64,000 nucleotides of DNA from NCBI RefSeq assembly GCF_001512295.1, contig NZ_LNUP01000013.1, positions 153,615-217,614 on the forward strand, given 5' to 3'. Below are positions 35,475 through 44,873 of the stretch, piece after piece (position 1 is the stretch's first letter; each line of letters opens with the position of its first letter). A model generated the notes under the pieces. It was given only the letters and a program-made list of their open reading frames with translations, ran no database searches and was not told the origin of the DNA. This DNA comes from Pseudomonas sp. EpS/L25 (GTDB taxonomy: Bacteria; Pseudomonadota; Gammaproteobacteria; Pseudomonadales; Pseudomonadaceae). Made by a program: the position numbers and the translations under genes.

Positions 35475-36470
35475 ATGCGTCGCCTGTTCGCGCTGTGCCT
35501 GGTCTTGGTCTCCTGCGCCACCCTGGCAGCGCCCCACGCCGGCGTCGCCCGCATCGTCGACGACCGCCTGCCGATCGGCTCGGCGCAGGCGGCGCTGCAG
35601 CTATCGACCGACTGGAATAGACCCCACCCGGAAATCCATCGCGCCCTGATCATCGTCCATGGCCGGCTACGCAACGCCGCCACCTACTTCCGCTCCGGGC
35701 AGACCGCCACCCAGGCCGCGGGGGCCAGCGCCGATACCCTGGTGATCGCGCCGCAATTCCTCAATGCAGCCGACGTCAAGCGTCATCACCTGCCGGACAA
35801 CCTACTGCGCTGGCAGGGCAATGCCTGGATGGGCGGCGAACCCGCCCTGGGGCCGCAGCCGCTGAGCAGCTTCGCGGTATTCGACGCCCTCCTCGCCCGC
35901 CTGGCGGATCGCCGCCTGCTGCCCAACCTGCAGGAGGTGGTGATCGCCGGTCACTCCGGCGGGGGCCAGGTGATGCAGCGCTACGCCGTCCTCGGCCAGG
36001 GCGAGCGCCCGCTGGCGGCCAGCGGCATTCGTCTGAGATTCGTGATCGCCAATCCGTCGTCCTATGCCTATTTCGACGCCAGCCGGCCCGATGCCCAGGG
36101 TCGTCCCGCGGCCTTCGCCGACGCGGCCAGCTGCCCGGACTTCGATACCTGGAAGTACGGCATGCAGGGGCTGCCCGCCTATGCCGAGGGCCGTGACGCG
36201 ACGACGCTGGAGCGGCATTATGCGGCCCTGCCGATCACCTATCTGCTCGGCGCCGAGGACACCAACCCCAATCATCCGGCGCTGGACAAGAGCTGCGCCG
36301 CCGAGGCCCAGGGGCCCTACCGCCTGGCGCGTGGGTTGAACTACTACCACTATCTGCAAGGCCGACACCCAGGCCTGCCGCAGCGTCTGGTCGAGGTGCC
36401 GGGCGTGGGCCACGACGGCGATGCCATCTTCACCTCGCCGGAAGGACGCCAGGCGCTGTTCGGCGGCTAG
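35475..36470 (+). CDS. Secreted alpha/beta hydrolase-like protein
   Basis: 331 residues with a signal peptide (MRRLFALCLVLVSCATLAA). The nucleophile elbow GHSGGG (about residue 159) and the preceding LIIVHGRLRNAATYF oxyanion region mark an alpha/beta hydrolase. The catalytic His is probably in VPGVGHDGDAI near the C-terminus. Several conserved cysteines suggest a periplasmic or secreted fold. Members of this group are annotated only as hypothetical or alpha/beta hydrolase. It ends 4 bases into the convergent HAD gene. Confidence 0.82.
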   Translation: MRRLFALCLVLVSCATLAAPHAGVARIVDDRLPIGSAQAALQLSTDWNRPHPEIHRALIIVHGRLRNAATYFRSGQTATQAAGASADTLVIAPQFLNAADVKRHHLPDNLLRWQGNAWMGGEPALGPQPLSSFAVFDALLARLADRRLLPNLQEVVIAGHSGGGQVMQRYAVLGQGERPLAASGIRLRFVIANPSSYAYFDASRPDAQGRPAAFADAASCPDFDTWKYGMQGLPAYAEGRDATTLERHYAALPITYLLGAEDTNPNHPALDKSCAAEAQGPYRLARGLNYYHYLQGRHPGLPQRLVEVPGVGHDGDAIFTSPEGRQALFGG

Positions 36471-37066
36471 TCTCCGGCCTGCAGCACCGCCAGCAGTTCA
36501 TGGCAATCCTCGAAGCGCCGGTCGCGCGCCGCCGGCCAGGGATCGCCGGGCTGGTTGACCTGCAGGGTGCGACAACCGGCGGCCCGCCCGGCCTCCAGGT
36601 CGTAGCGGTGATCGCCGACCATCACCAGGCTGGCCGGCGCCACCTGCCATAGATCGGCCAGGTGCAACAGCCCACCCGGATCGGGCTTGGGCGCCGCTTC
36701 GTCGCGCCCGAGCACGGCGGCCGGCTCGAAACAGTCTTCCAGACCGATGGCGGCCAGCGTCAGCAGCGCCAGGTCACGGGCGTTGCGGGTCAGGATGCCC
36801 AGCCGGCAGCCGCCCTCGCGCAGATGGAGCACCAGAGCTAGCGCACCAGGCGACGGGCGGGCGGCGACGGCCAGTTCGCGCTCGTGCGCGAACAGCCAGG
36901 CGTGCTTGGCCGCGCGCTCGGTGGCCGGGAGGTCGACCAGGTGGTGCAGGATGTCGGCCTGTTCGGGGATGCCGAGGTGCCGGCGGATGGCGGCGAAGTC
37001 GTGGACGGCCAGGGTCAGGGTGCCGTCCAGGTCGAACACCCAGTGGCGGCGTTTGCGCAATGTCAT
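36467..37066 (-). CDS. HAD-superfamily phosphatase (phosphoglycolate phosphatase-like)
   Basis: 199 residues from ATG 37066, with an AGGAT site; the longer frame adds no conserved sequence. HAD motif I is VFDLDGTL (Asp nucleophile, about residue 10), motif II GILTRNARD, motif III the Lys in DEAAPKPDPGGL and motif IV MVGDHRYDLEAGRAAG. The helical cap is small. It should dephosphorylate a small phosphorylated metabolite; the substrate is unknown. It overlaps the convergent hydrolase gene by 4 bases at its 3' end. Confidence 0.87.
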   Translation of the reverse strand: MTLRKRRHWVFDLDGTLTLAVHDFAAIRRHLGIPEQADILHHLVDLPATERAAKHAWLFAHERELAVAARPSPGALALVLHLREGGCRLGILTRNARDLALLTLAAIGLEDCFEPAAVLGRDEAAPKPDPGGLLHLADLWQVAPASLVMVGDHRYDLEAGRAAGCRTLQVNQPGDPWPAARDRRFEDCHELLAVLQAGD

Positions 37067-37170
37067 CGGCAGTATCCTGCAGGGAAAAAGGGTGACCTCC
37101 GGGCGCACGGGGGGAACCCTCGTCCTGCGCGCTCCGTCTGGTGGAAACAATCATCTGCAGGAGTCTACCC

Positions 37171-37911
37171 ATGACGACGACCGTTCGTGCGCTGCTTTTC
37201 GATGTCTTCGGCACCGTGGTGGACTGGCGCGGCAGCCTGGTCGACCAGCTGCAGGGCCTGTCCGCCAAGCACGGCGTGCAGGCCGACTGGGGCGCCCTGG
37301 CCGACGCCTGGCGGGCCGAGGCCTACGAGGCCATCCTGCCGCAGATCGAGGCCCGTACCCTGCCCTGGCTGCCCCTCGACGAGGTCCATCGGCTGGCGCT
37401 GGACGAGCTGCTGCCGCGCCATGGCCTGGCCGGGCTCACCGCGGCGGAGGTGACCTGGATCAACCGCCGCTGGCATCAGCTGGCACCCTGGCCCGATGCG
37501 GTGCCGGGGTTGCAGCGCCTGCGCCGGGGCTATCCGGTCTGCGCCCTGTCCAACGGCAACGTCGGCCTGCTGCTGGACATGGCTCGCCACGCCGGGCTGC
37601 CCTGGGACATGCTGTTCGGCGCCGATCTGTTCCGGCGCTACAAGCCCGCGGCGGAGGTCTATCTCGGCGCCTGCGCCCTGCTCGACTTGCAACCCGAACA
37701 GGTGATGCTCTGCGCCGCCCACAACGGCGATCTGCAGGCCGCCCAGGAATTGGGGCTGGCTACCGCCTTCATCCAGCGACCCCGGGAAAAGGGGCCTGCC
37801 GGGGGCGAGGTATCGCGCGGCGGCTGGGATCTGGAGGCCAGCGACCTGCAGGACCTGGCCGACCAGCTCGGCCTGCCCGCCAGCGATGCCGAGGACCTTG
37901 CGGAGGCCTGA
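37171..37911 (+). CDS. Type II haloacid dehalogenase-like hydrolase
   Basis: 246 residues from ATG 37171, with AGGAG ten bases upstream. Motif I is ALLFDVFGTVVDWRGSL, where the FGTVVDWR extension is characteristic of (S)-2-haloacid dehalogenases. Motif II is CALSNGNVGLL, the Lys is in RRYKPAAEVY and motif IV is MLCAAHNGDLQAAQELG. The family hydrolyses 2-haloacids or, in many soil bacteria, other small substrates. Its stop codon is the edge of a MITE-like repeat. Confidence 0.88.
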   Translation: MTTTVRALLFDVFGTVVDWRGSLVDQLQGLSAKHGVQADWGALADAWRAEAYEAILPQIEARTLPWLPLDEVHRLALDELLPRHGLAGLTAAEVTWINRRWHQLAPWPDAVPGLQRLRRGYPVCALSNGNVGLLLDMARHAGLPWDMLFGADLFRRYKPAAEVYLGACALLDLQPEQVMLCAAHNGDLQAAQELGLATAFIQRPREKGPAGGEVSRGGWDLEASDLQDLADQLGLPASDAEDLAEA

Positions 37912-38052
37912 GAACCTGTTCACGATCTTTTGGACTAGAGCCAGACAAGGCAAAAACAGCTGAGGAAGCGCAGTTTACAGGTCGTAAATGAGCATTCCGA
38001 AGCTGCTTTTAACGCCGTATGGCCGACGGTCAGGAGATCGTAAACAGGTTCT
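37911..38052. repeat. MITE-like inverted-repeat element, copy 1
   Basis: 142 bases with ends AGAACCTGTTCACGATCT and AGATCGTAAACAGGTTCT. The interior has conserved blocks such as GTAAATGAGCATTCCGAAGC and a GCCGTATGGCC segment. The first base is the final A of the dehalogenase stop codon. Inner arms are partly complementary, so the RNA would fold into a long hairpin. Related copies are at 38746, 44874 and 50620. Confidence 0.8.
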
Positions 38053-38119
38053 GAGGTCGATTGAGGGGGGCCCGGGCGCTCGGTATCCTCGCCGATACTT
38101 TTTCCGCCAGGGCGCTCCC

Positions 38120-38746
38120 ATGGGTTTTCTCGACCGACTCCGCAAGAAACGCGAGCGCAAGGCCATCAAGGCCTTGCCGAAGCTCCATCAGCGCACCACC
38201 CGGCTGCGCAATGCCCTGCCGAACTACGAAATCGGCGCCGGCACCTACGGCATGCCCGAGGTCTCGGACCTGCAGGAAGGCTCGACCCTGAGGATCGGCT
38301 GCTACACCTCCATCGCCAGCGGCGTGCAGATCCTCCTGGGTGGCCTGCACCGGCTGGACTGGGTGACCACCTATCCGTTCCCCGCCTTCGTCGACGACCT
38401 GGCGCACATCACCGACTACGGCGGCAGCCGCGGCGACGTGGTGATCGGCAGCGACTGCTGGATCTGTACCAATGCCCTGTTGCTCTCCGGCGTCACCATC
38501 GGTCATGGCGCCGTGGTGGCCGCCGGTGCCGTGGTGACCCGCGACGTGCCGCCCTATGCGGTGGTGGGCGGCAATCCGGCGCGCTTCATCAAATGGCGCT
38601 TCCCGGAAGATGTCCGCGAGGTGCTGCTCGACATCGCCTGGTGGGACTGGCCGGAGGCGGACATCCTCGCCGCCGGCAAGCAGCTCTGCAGCGGCGACAT
38701 CGAGGGCTTCATCGCCTACGCCCGGGCGCACCATCCGGCGCCCTGA
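38120..38746 (+). CDS. CatB-type O-acetyltransferase (left-handed beta helix)
   Basis: 208 residues from ATG 38120; the longer frame runs into the MITE-like element and is not conserved. Hexapeptide repeats form the beta helix ([72 protein letters not shown]). The xenobiotic acetyltransferase His is in [15 protein letters not shown]. It transfers acetyl from acetyl-CoA to a hydroxyl on an unknown acceptor such as a polysaccharide or antibiotic. It lies between two MITE-like copies, 67 bases after one and directly against the other. Confidence 0.9.
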   Translation: MGFLDRLRKKRERKAIKALPKLHQRTTRLRNALPNYEIGAGTYGMPEVSDLQEGSTLRIGCYTSIASGVQILLGGLHRLDWVTTYPFPAFVDDLAHITDYGGSRGDVVIGSDCWICTNALLLSGVTIGHGAVVAAGAVVTRDVPPYAVVGGNPARFIKWRFPEDVREVLLDIAWWDWPEADILAAGKQLCSGDIEGFIAYARAHHPAP

Positions 38747-38903
38747 GAACCTGCTCACGATCTCGCGAGCTAGAGCCAAACAAGGCGAAAAGGGCTGAGG
38801 AAGCGGAGTTTACGAGTGGTAAATGAGCATTCCGACCGGGCTGGCGCCCCAGGGCATTTTCAACGCGGTTTGGCCGACGCGCAGCAGATCGTGAACAGGT
38901 TCT
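38746..38903. repeat. MITE-like inverted-repeat element, copy 2
   Basis: 158 bases with ends AGAACCTGCTCACGATCT and AGATCGTGAACAGGTTCT. It is longer than copies 1 and 3 by an insertion near the centre (GGGCTGGCGCCCCAGGG region). The first base is the final A of the acetyltransferase stop codon. Confidence 0.8.
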
Positions 38904-38974
38904 GAGGACAGGCTCAGGAACTCTGATCGCTCCCAGGAACTCACCTTCATTAATCATGCAATCGAAGGTTTTCC

Positions 38975-39229
38975 ATGGAAGTGCTCGACCTGCTGCAATG
39001 GCCGGCCATGGCCATCACCCTGCTCGCCGCCTGGCTGGTGGCCTCCCAGCGCCAGGGTCGGCGCAACCTGGGCTTCTGGGTCTTCCTGCTCAGCAATGGC
39101 CTGTGGATCGCCTGGGGCCTGCAGGCCGAGGCCTATGCCCTGATCGTGCTGCAACTGGGCCTGGCGGCGATGAACCTGCGCGGCGTGCGGCGCAATGCCC
39201 AGGACGCGGCCGCCGCGACGCTTCCCTAG
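38975..39229 (+). CDS. Small membrane protein, unknown function
   Basis: 84 residues with three hydrophobic stretches (about 7-24, 33-50 and 52-68) and a charged C-terminus (LRGVRRNAQD). It resembles single-unit PQ-loop or small transporter-like proteins found in Pseudomonas, but I cannot assign a function. TrmO is encoded 50 bases downstream in the same direction, so the two may be co-transcribed. Confidence 0.72.
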   Translation: MEVLDLLQWPAMAITLLAAWLVASQRQGRRNLGFWVFLLSNGLWIAWGLQAEAYALIVLQLGLAAMNLRGVRRNAQDAAAATLP

Positions 39230-39278
39230 CGCTCGGGCCAGGCATAATGGCCGGCCCCGCGTCAGACGACCCACCGCC

Positions 39279-39974
39279 ATGCCTTACCGCGTCTCCCCCA
39301 TCGGCCACGTCCGCTCCTGTTTCAAGGAGAAATTCGCCATCCCCCGGCAGCCCGCCCTGGCCCCGGCCGCCCGCGGCGTGCTGGAGCTGCTGCCGCCGTT
39401 CGACCGCACCGAGGCCGTCCAGGGCCTGGAGCAGGTGAGCCACGTCTGGCTGCTGTTCCTCTTCCACCAGGCGCTGGAAAGCGAACCCCGCCTGCGCGTG
39501 CGTCCGCCGCGGCTGGGCGGCAACCGCTACCTGGGGGTGTTCGCCACCCGCGCCACCCACAGGCCCAATGGGATCGGCCAGTCGGTGGTCCGCCTGGACG
39601 GCATCGAACCGGGGCGGCTGTCGTTGTCGGGTATCGATCTGCTGGATGGCACCCCGGTGCTGGACATCAAGCCCTATGTGCCCTACGCCGACAGCCCATT
39701 GGGTGCCTACAACGCCATCGCCGAGGCGCCGCCGCCGGCCCTGGCGGTGAGCTGGGCGGACGCGGCGCGCCGCCAGGCCGAAGTCCATGGCCAGCGCCTG
39801 GGCGAACCCCTGGCCGAGTTGATCGAGCAGTGCCTGGCCCAGGATCCGCGCCCGGCCTACCAGGCGCCGGCACCCGAGCGCCGCTACGGGGTACGCCTGT
39901 GGGACGTGGAAGTGCACTGGCATTATCCGACGGCGACCCAGATCCACGTTCTGGATGTGACCGCCGCGTCCTGA
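39279..39974 (+). CDS. trmO: tRNA (t6A37) N6-methyltransferase TrmO
   Basis: 231 residues from ATG 39279, where conservation begins (MPYRVSPIGHVRSCFKEKFA). It methylates N6 of threonylcarbamoyladenosine at position 37 of tRNA-Thr using SAM. Family motifs are IPRQPALAP, HVWLLFLFH, GVFATRATHRPNGIG and the LDIKPYVPYAD segment that identifies the YaeB/TsaA beta-barrel. The C-terminal extension (about 150-231) is typical of the longer TrmO type. Confidence 0.92.
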   Translation: MPYRVSPIGHVRSCFKEKFAIPRQPALAPAARGVLELLPPFDRTEAVQGLEQVSHVWLLFLFHQALESEPRLRVRPPRLGGNRYLGVFATRATHRPNGIGQSVVRLDGIEPGRLSLSGIDLLDGTPVLDIKPYVPYADSPLGAYNAIAEAPPPALAVSWADAARRQAEVHGQRLGEPLAELIEQCLAQDPRPAYQAPAPERRYGVRLWDVEVHWHYPTATQIHVLDVTAAS

Positions 39975-40098
39975 GAGCGGCCGGTTTGCATTCCACCGCG
40001 CAAGGCCCCAACAATGGGGCTGCCGGGTCGCATGAGGCGATCCGCACGCGGCTACGGTCGCCGTTCGGCCGTATCACCGATCGATTAGGGAAACATCT

Positions 40099-41475
40099 AT
40101 GGCTCCAAGCAGACAGGTCATCAACGCTCAGGTCAGCCCCAAGGGCAGCCTGGAGACCCTTTCCCAGCGCGAGGTCCAGCAGCTCAGCGCCGCCGGCTCG
40201 GGCAACCTCTACCAACTCTTCCGCCAGTGCGCCCTGGCCATCCTCAACACCGGCGCCCACAGCGACAACGCCAAGACCATCCTCGAGGCCTACCAGGACT
40301 TCGAGATCCGTATCCACCAGCAGGACCGCGGCGTGCGCCTGGAACTGGTCAACGCCCCGGCCGACGCCTTCGTCGACGGCGAGATGATCGCCAGCACCCG
40401 CGAAATGCTGTTCAGCGCCCTGAGGGACATCGTCTACACCGAGAGCGAGCAGAGCAGCCTGCGCATCGATCTGGATAGCTCCGAGGGCATCACCGACTAC
40501 GTCTTCCACCTGCTGCGCAACGCCCGCACCCTGCGCGCCGGCGTAGAGCCGAAGATGGTGGTCTGCTGGGGTGGCCACTCCATCAGCACCGAGGAATACA
40601 AGTACACCAAGAAGGTCGGCCACGAGCTGGGCCTGCGCAGCCTGAACATCTGCACCGGCTGCGGCCCAGGCGTGATGAAGGGCCCGATGAAGGGCGCCAC
40701 CATCGCCCACGCCAAGCAGCGCATCCAGGGTGGCCGCTACCTGGGACTCACCGAGCCGGGCATCATCGCCGCCGAGGCGCCCAACCCCATCGTCAACGAA
40801 CTGGTGATCCTGCCGGATATCGAGAAGCGCCTGGAGGCCTTCGTGCGCGTCGGCCATGGCATCATCATCTTCCCCGGTGGCGCCGGCACGGCGGAGGAGT
40901 TCCTCTACCTGCTGGGCATTCTCATGCACCCGGAAAACCAGGGCATCCCCTTGCCGGTGGTGCTCACCGGCCCACAAAGCGCCGCGCCCTACCTCGAGCA
41001 ATTGCACGCCTTCATCGGCGCGACCCTGGGCGAGGCCGCCCAGCGCCACTACCAGATCGTCGTCAACGATCCCGCCGAGGTGGCCCGGCAGATGGCCCAG
41101 GGGCTCAAGGCGGTCAAGCAGTTCCGCCGCGAGCGCCACGACGCCTTCCATTTCAACTGGCTGCTGCGCATCGAGGAAGGCTTCCAGCGGCCCTTCGATC
41201 CCACCCACGCCAACATGGCCGCGCTGGAACTGACCCATGCCCTGCCGCCCCACGAGCTGGCCGCCAACCTGCGCCGGGCCTTCTCCGGCATCGTCGCCGG
41301 TAACGTCAAGGCCAAGGGTATCCAGCTGATCGAGGAGCAAGGCCCCTACGAGATCAATGGCGATCCCGCCATCATGCGTCCGCTGGACCAGTTGCTGCAG
41401 GCCTTCGTCGAACAGCACCGCATGAAGCTCCCCGGCGGCGCGGCCTACGAGCCCTGCTATCGTGTGGTGAGCTGA
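40099..41475 (+). CDS. ppnN: Pyrimidine/purine nucleotide 5'-monophosphate nucleosidase PpnN
   Basis: 458 residues, full length. It cleaves nucleoside monophosphates to base and ribose 5-phosphate and is stimulated by (p)ppGpp in E. coli. The N-terminal DUF4478 segment is followed by the LOG-like Rossmann core (VCWGGHSISTEEYKYTKKVG; ICTGCGPGVMKGPMKGA; IIFPGGAGTAEEF) and a C-terminal DUF3412 domain. The PGGxGTxxE motif carries the catalytic Glu. Monocistronic with its own terminator. Confidence 0.94.
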   Translation: MAPSRQVINAQVSPKGSLETLSQREVQQLSAAGSGNLYQLFRQCALAILNTGAHSDNAKTILEAYQDFEIRIHQQDRGVRLELVNAPADAFVDGEMIASTREMLFSALRDIVYTESEQSSLRIDLDSSEGITDYVFHLLRNARTLRAGVEPKMVVCWGGHSISTEEYKYTKKVGHELGLRSLNICTGCGPGVMKGPMKGATIAHAKQRIQGGRYLGLTEPGIIAAEAPNPIVNELVILPDIEKRLEAFVRVGHGIIIFPGGAGTAEEFLYLLGILMHPENQGIPLPVVLTGPQSAAPYLEQLHAFIGATLGEAAQRHYQIVVNDPAEVARQMAQGLKAVKQFRRERHDAFHFNWLLRIEEGFQRPFDPTHANMAALELTHALPPHELAANLRRAFSGIVAGNVKAKGIQLIEEQGPYEINGDPAIMRPLDQLLQAFVEQHRMKLPGGAAYEPCYRVVS

Positions 41476-41485
41476 ATCCTTTCCC

Positions 41486-41508
41486 ACCGGCCACTTCGGC
41501 CGGTTTTC
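41486..41508 (+). terminator. Terminator of ppnN
   Basis: Arms ACCGGCC and GGCCGGT around ACTTC, followed by TTTTCC, start 11 bases past the ppnN stop. Confidence 0.75.
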
Positions 41509-41825
41509 CGCCTTCATGATCGTTCATCTGTTACTGATCGACGAACGGTCGGGTAGCTGGCCAAGTAATATCAGGCAATCGCTAGCCAGCTATCCAGAGC
41601 GCTTCGCTCGGTACAGCGATGCTTCGTTTTCGCTCCCCCTGCATTCGGAAAAAAACCTCGCGCGCTAACTGCCGGGGTCCGCGCTAAAGCCCCTCTTCAC
41701 CACGCCGATAGGGCAAGGCAAGCTAAACTCAAAGCGGTGGCTGACGTGTCGAATGCTGACCGGGGCGGAGATCCCGCCGGAACGGCTTCACCCCGTCACG
41801 CCGGATTTCCTGCCGAGGCCACGGA
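41509..41825. other. Intergenic region before the c-di-GMP gene
   Basis: About 315 bases between ppnN and the MHYT-GGDEF-EAL gene. It should hold that gene's promoter. I see no ORF with a plausible start and no repeat of the families found elsewhere in the window. Confidence 0.4.
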
Positions 41826-44051
41826 ATGAATAACTGGCTGGGACTCGACTTCCTCGTCGCCCCTCTCGCCCACGACCAGGTGCACCTGCACGGCCAGCAT
41901 GACGCCTGGCTGGTGGCACTCGCCTATCTGGTCGCCGTCAGCGCCTGCTACGTCACCCTGGTGTTCGCCGAGCGCATCGGCCAGACCCGCACCCTGTCGC
42001 GGCGGCGGGCCTGGAGCCTGATGGGCGCCCTGAGCTTCGGCTTCGGTGTCTGGGGCATGCATTTCATCGCCATGCTGGCCTTCACCGTGCCCACCCAGGT
42101 GCACTACGACCTGCTGATCACCCTGGCCTCGCTGCTGATCGTGGTGCTGGCCGGGCTCATGGCCATGCCGGCCCTCAGCCAGCCCGACCTCAGCCTCGGC
42201 CAGCGCCTCAAGGCCGGCGCGGTGCTGAGCGTGGGCATCGTGCTGATGCACTACACCGGCATGACCGCCGTGCACACCGACGCGGTGGTGCTCTATCGTC
42301 CAGGCCCCTTCCTGCTGTCGATCCTCATCGCCGTGGGCGCCAGCTTCGCCGCGTTGCAACTGATCCAGATCTTTCGCCGCCACTACACCGGCATCTATCG
42401 CTGGCTGCGCATAGCCACCGCCCTGGTGATGGGCCTGGCCATCGCCGCCATGCACTTCACCGGCATGTGGTCCATGGTGCTGATCGCCCCGGTGCAACCC
42501 GAGGGCGCACTGCAGGGTGCCAGCAATTCCTGGCAGCTCGGCGTGGGTATCGCCATCATCGCCCTGCTGCTGGTGGTCGGTGGCCTGGGCGCGGCCTGGG
42601 CGGATCGCCAGCTGCAGCGCAAGGAAAACGACCTGGAGCGGGTCAATTCCCTGGTCGGCCAGCTCGACGAAGCCCGTGCTTCGCTGCAGCAGGCGGCGCA
42701 CTACGATCCCCTCACCGACCTGCACAACCGCCGCGCCTTCAATCAGGCCTTCGCCGAGATCCTCGCCCGGCACGCCCAGCAGGGACGCAGCCTGGCGGTG
42801 ATGTTCCTCGACATCGATCACTTCAAGCGCATCAACGACAGCCTGGGTCACGCGTCCGGCGACCAGTTGCTGGTGGCCATGGCCAAGACCATTCGCGATG
42901 CGGTCCGCGATGGCGATCTGGTGGCCCGCTTCGGTGGCGACGAATTCTGCATCCTGGCCAGTCTCGCCGGCCCCGACGAGGCGCGTCACCTGGCCCAGCG
43001 CATCCTGGAGCGGCTGCGCCAGCCCATCACCATCGGCAGCCGTACCCTGGTGATGACCACCAGCATCGGCATCAGCCTCTATCCCCGCGACGGCGGCTGC
43101 TGCGAGGAACTGCTCAAGAGCGCCGATCTCGCGCTCTACCTGTCCAAGGGCAATGGCCGCAACACCTTCAGCTTCTTCGACGAGACCCTGCGCGAGAAGA
43201 TCTCGCTGCAGCTGGAGCTGGAGGCCGAACTGCGCGAGGCCCTGGTCGAGGAACGCGGCCTGCAGCTCTACTACCAGCCGATCCTCGACGTCGCCAGCGG
43301 CCAGCTGGACAAGGCCGAGGCGCTGATCCGCTGGGATCATCCCCGCCTCGGCCTGCTGGCACCGAACGTCTTCCTCGGCGTCGCCGAGGCCAATGGTTTC
43401 ATCGAGGAACTGGATGCCTGGGTACTGCGACGGGCCTGTCGCGATCTCGCCGAACTGGCGGCCGCGGGCCTTCCCGAGCTGCGCATAGCCATCAACTGCT
43501 CGGCGCTAAGCTTGAGCAACGAGGCGCTGCCGGCCCAGATCGCCTGGTGCCTGGACGAGCATCGGCTGTCGCCGCGATGCCTGGAGCTGGAGGTCACCGA
43601 GAATGCCCTGGTCAAGAACGTGCAGCCCACCGCCGAGCTGCTGCAGCGCATCCGCGACCTGGGCGTGACCGTCTCCATCGACGACTTCGGCACCGGCTAT
43701 TCGTCGCTGGCCTATCTCAAGCGGTTGCCCATCGACATCCTCAAGATCGACCGCTCCTTCGTCACCGGGCTGACCGAGGGCAATGCCGACCACCAGATCG
43801 TCCAGGCCATCATCGGCATGGCCCGGCCGCTCAAGCTCAAGGTCACCGCCGAGGGCGTCGAACACCTGGAGCAGCTCCGCCTGCTCTGCGCCCTGGGCTG
43901 CGACTTCATCCAGGGCTACCACATCAGCCGGCCGGTACCGCTGAACCAGGTGCCCGAGGTGATCGCCCGCTATGCCACCGGGGTCTGTCCGCTGCAGGCC
44001 CAAGCCCAGGTCGACGCCGACGCCCTGGCTTTGGCCAAGGCGCTCGGCTAG
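41826..44051 (+). CDS. MHYT-GGDEF-EAL c-di-GMP signalling protein
   Basis: 741 residues. Residues about 1-260 form the membrane MHYT sensor with seven spans and motifs GMHFIAMLAF, VLMHYTGMTA and AMHFTGMWSM. This domain is proposed to sense gas or redox through metal-bound His/Met. A coiled linker (about 258-290) precedes a GGDEF domain with intact RFGGDEFC (about residue 370) and an inhibitory I-site RDGD five residues before it. The EAL domain has AEALIRWDH, ELEVTENAL, IDDFGTGYSSLAYL and VTAEGVE, so both cyclase and phosphodiesterase residues are present. It resembles P. aeruginosa MucR (alginate regulator) and NbdA in layout. Its 3' end overlaps the convergent reductase gene by 4 bases. Confidence 0.94.
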   Translation: MNNWLGLDFLVAPLAHDQVHLHGQHDAWLVALAYLVAVSACYVTLVFAERIGQTRTLSRRRAWSLMGALSFGFGVWGMHFIAMLAFTVPTQVHYDLLITLASLLIVVLAGLMAMPALSQPDLSLGQRLKAGAVLSVGIVLMHYTGMTAVHTDAVVLYRPGPFLLSILIAVGASFAALQLIQIFRRHYTGIYRWLRIATALVMGLAIAAMHFTGMWSMVLIAPVQPEGALQGASNSWQLGVGIAIIALLLVVGGLGAAWADRQLQRKENDLERVNSLVGQLDEARASLQQAAHYDPLTDLHNRRAFNQAFAEILARHAQQGRSLAVMFLDIDHFKRINDSLGHASGDQLLVAMAKTIRDAVRDGDLVARFGGDEFCILASLAGPDEARHLAQRILERLRQPITIGSRTLVMTTSIGISLYPRDGGCCEELLKSADLALYLSKGNGRNTFSFFDETLREKISLQLELEAELREALVEERGLQLYYQPILDVASGQLDKAEALIRWDHPRLGLLAPNVFLGVAEANGFIEELDAWVLRRACRDLAELAAAGLPELRIAINCSALSLSNEALPAQIAWCLDEHRLSPRCLELEVTENALVKNVQPTAELLQRIRDLGVTVSIDDFGTGYSSLAYLKRLPIDILKIDRSFVTGLTEGNADHQIVQAIIGMARPLKLKVTAEGVEHLEQLRLLCALGCDFIQGYHISRPVPLNQVPEVIARYATGVCPLQAQAQVDADALALAKALG

Positions 44052-44734
44052 CCGCGCCGATAACGCAGCCAGACGCTGCCGTCGTCCTGGGCTTCGGCCA
44101 CATCCAGCTTGAGGTAGAGCGGCTGCTGCCAGGCCTGCTCGGCGATCTCGAAGGACGCCGGATGGGCGCCGCGGCCATCGACCAGCGGGATGATCAGCAC
44201 GCTGATCTCGTCCACCAGCCCGGCGGCGACGAAGGAGCCGCTGACGTGGGGACCGCCCTCCACCACCAGGCGCTCGATACCCAGCTCGGCGTTCAGCAAT
44301 TCCAGCACCGCCGCCAGATCTAGCTCGTCCTTGCCCCCGAAGACATAGGACGCGCCGATGTTCTGCAGGTGCGCCAGGTAGTCGTCGCTCACCCCCTCGG
44401 TGAGCACCGCCACCACATGGGAATCCAGGGCTTCGTTCTTCTTCCAGGCGACCTTGCCCTGGGGATCGATGGCGATGGCGTACTTGGCGGCGTCGCGCTG
44501 GGCGAAATGGTGAGTGCGCGGGATGGGCGCCTGGGCGACGCCGGTGGGATAGCCCTCGCCATGGGCGATCTCTTCCATGGTCACCCGGCCGCAGGCCCAG
44601 GCGTCGAACTCGAAACGCTCGGCCAGGCGCTCGTAGGTCGCATCGGCCTGTTTCTTGACCGCACGATCCCAGCCATCGGTAAGGGCGTGACCGTCGACCG
44701 ACGACATCATATGGCAGATCACATAGGGCTTCAT
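44048..44734 (-). CDS. RibD C-terminal/dihydrofolate-reductase-like oxidoreductase
   Basis: 228 residues from ATG 44734, with GGAG eight bases upstream; the longer frame runs into the terminator and repeat. The family pattern is MKPYVICHMMSSVDGHAL, GRVTMEE, and the NADPH-binding VVEGGPHVSGSFVAAGLVDE. These proteins share the RibD reductase fold but act on unknown substrates outside riboflavin clusters; no other rib gene is nearby. Monocistronic. Confidence 0.85.
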   Translation of the reverse strand: MKPYVICHMMSSVDGHALTDGWDRAVKKQADATYERLAERFEFDAWACGRVTMEEIAHGEGYPTGVAQAPIPRTHHFAQRDAAKYAIAIDPQGKVAWKKNEALDSHVVAVLTEGVSDDYLAHLQNIGASYVFGGKDELDLAAVLELLNAELGIERLVVEGGPHVSGSFVAAGLVDEISVLIIPLVDGRGAHPASFEIAEQAWQQPLYLKLDVAEAQDDGSVWLRYRRG

Positions 44735-44830
44735 GGAGGCTCCCGGCAATGGCGCGTCGCCATGACACGCCTCGCAGCAACCGACCGGCCCGGCGCGGTG
44801 GGAGTTCAGCCCGCCGGGCCGCGGAAACGA

Positions 44831-44859
44831 AAAACCCGCCGGAGGGCGGGTTTTCGGGG
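44831..44859. terminator. Bidirectional terminator, probably originally of fpr
   Basis: AAAACCCGCC-GGAG-GGCGGGTTTT (44831-44854) with T runs on either strand. Between it and the fpr stop lies MITE-like copy 3, so the insertion appears to separate fpr from its terminator. Confidence 0.75.
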
Positions 44860-44873
44860 AGCCTAGTGGCGTT

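Noticed and set aside
34391..35683. 430-residue minus-strand frame over the YpfJ gene
   Set aside because: It overlaps a clear HEVGHH metallopeptidase and has no domain of its own.
36687..37991. 434-residue plus-strand frame across both HAD genes
   Set aside because: Arg/Ala/Gly-rich shadow; the two HAD genes have full motifs in other frames.
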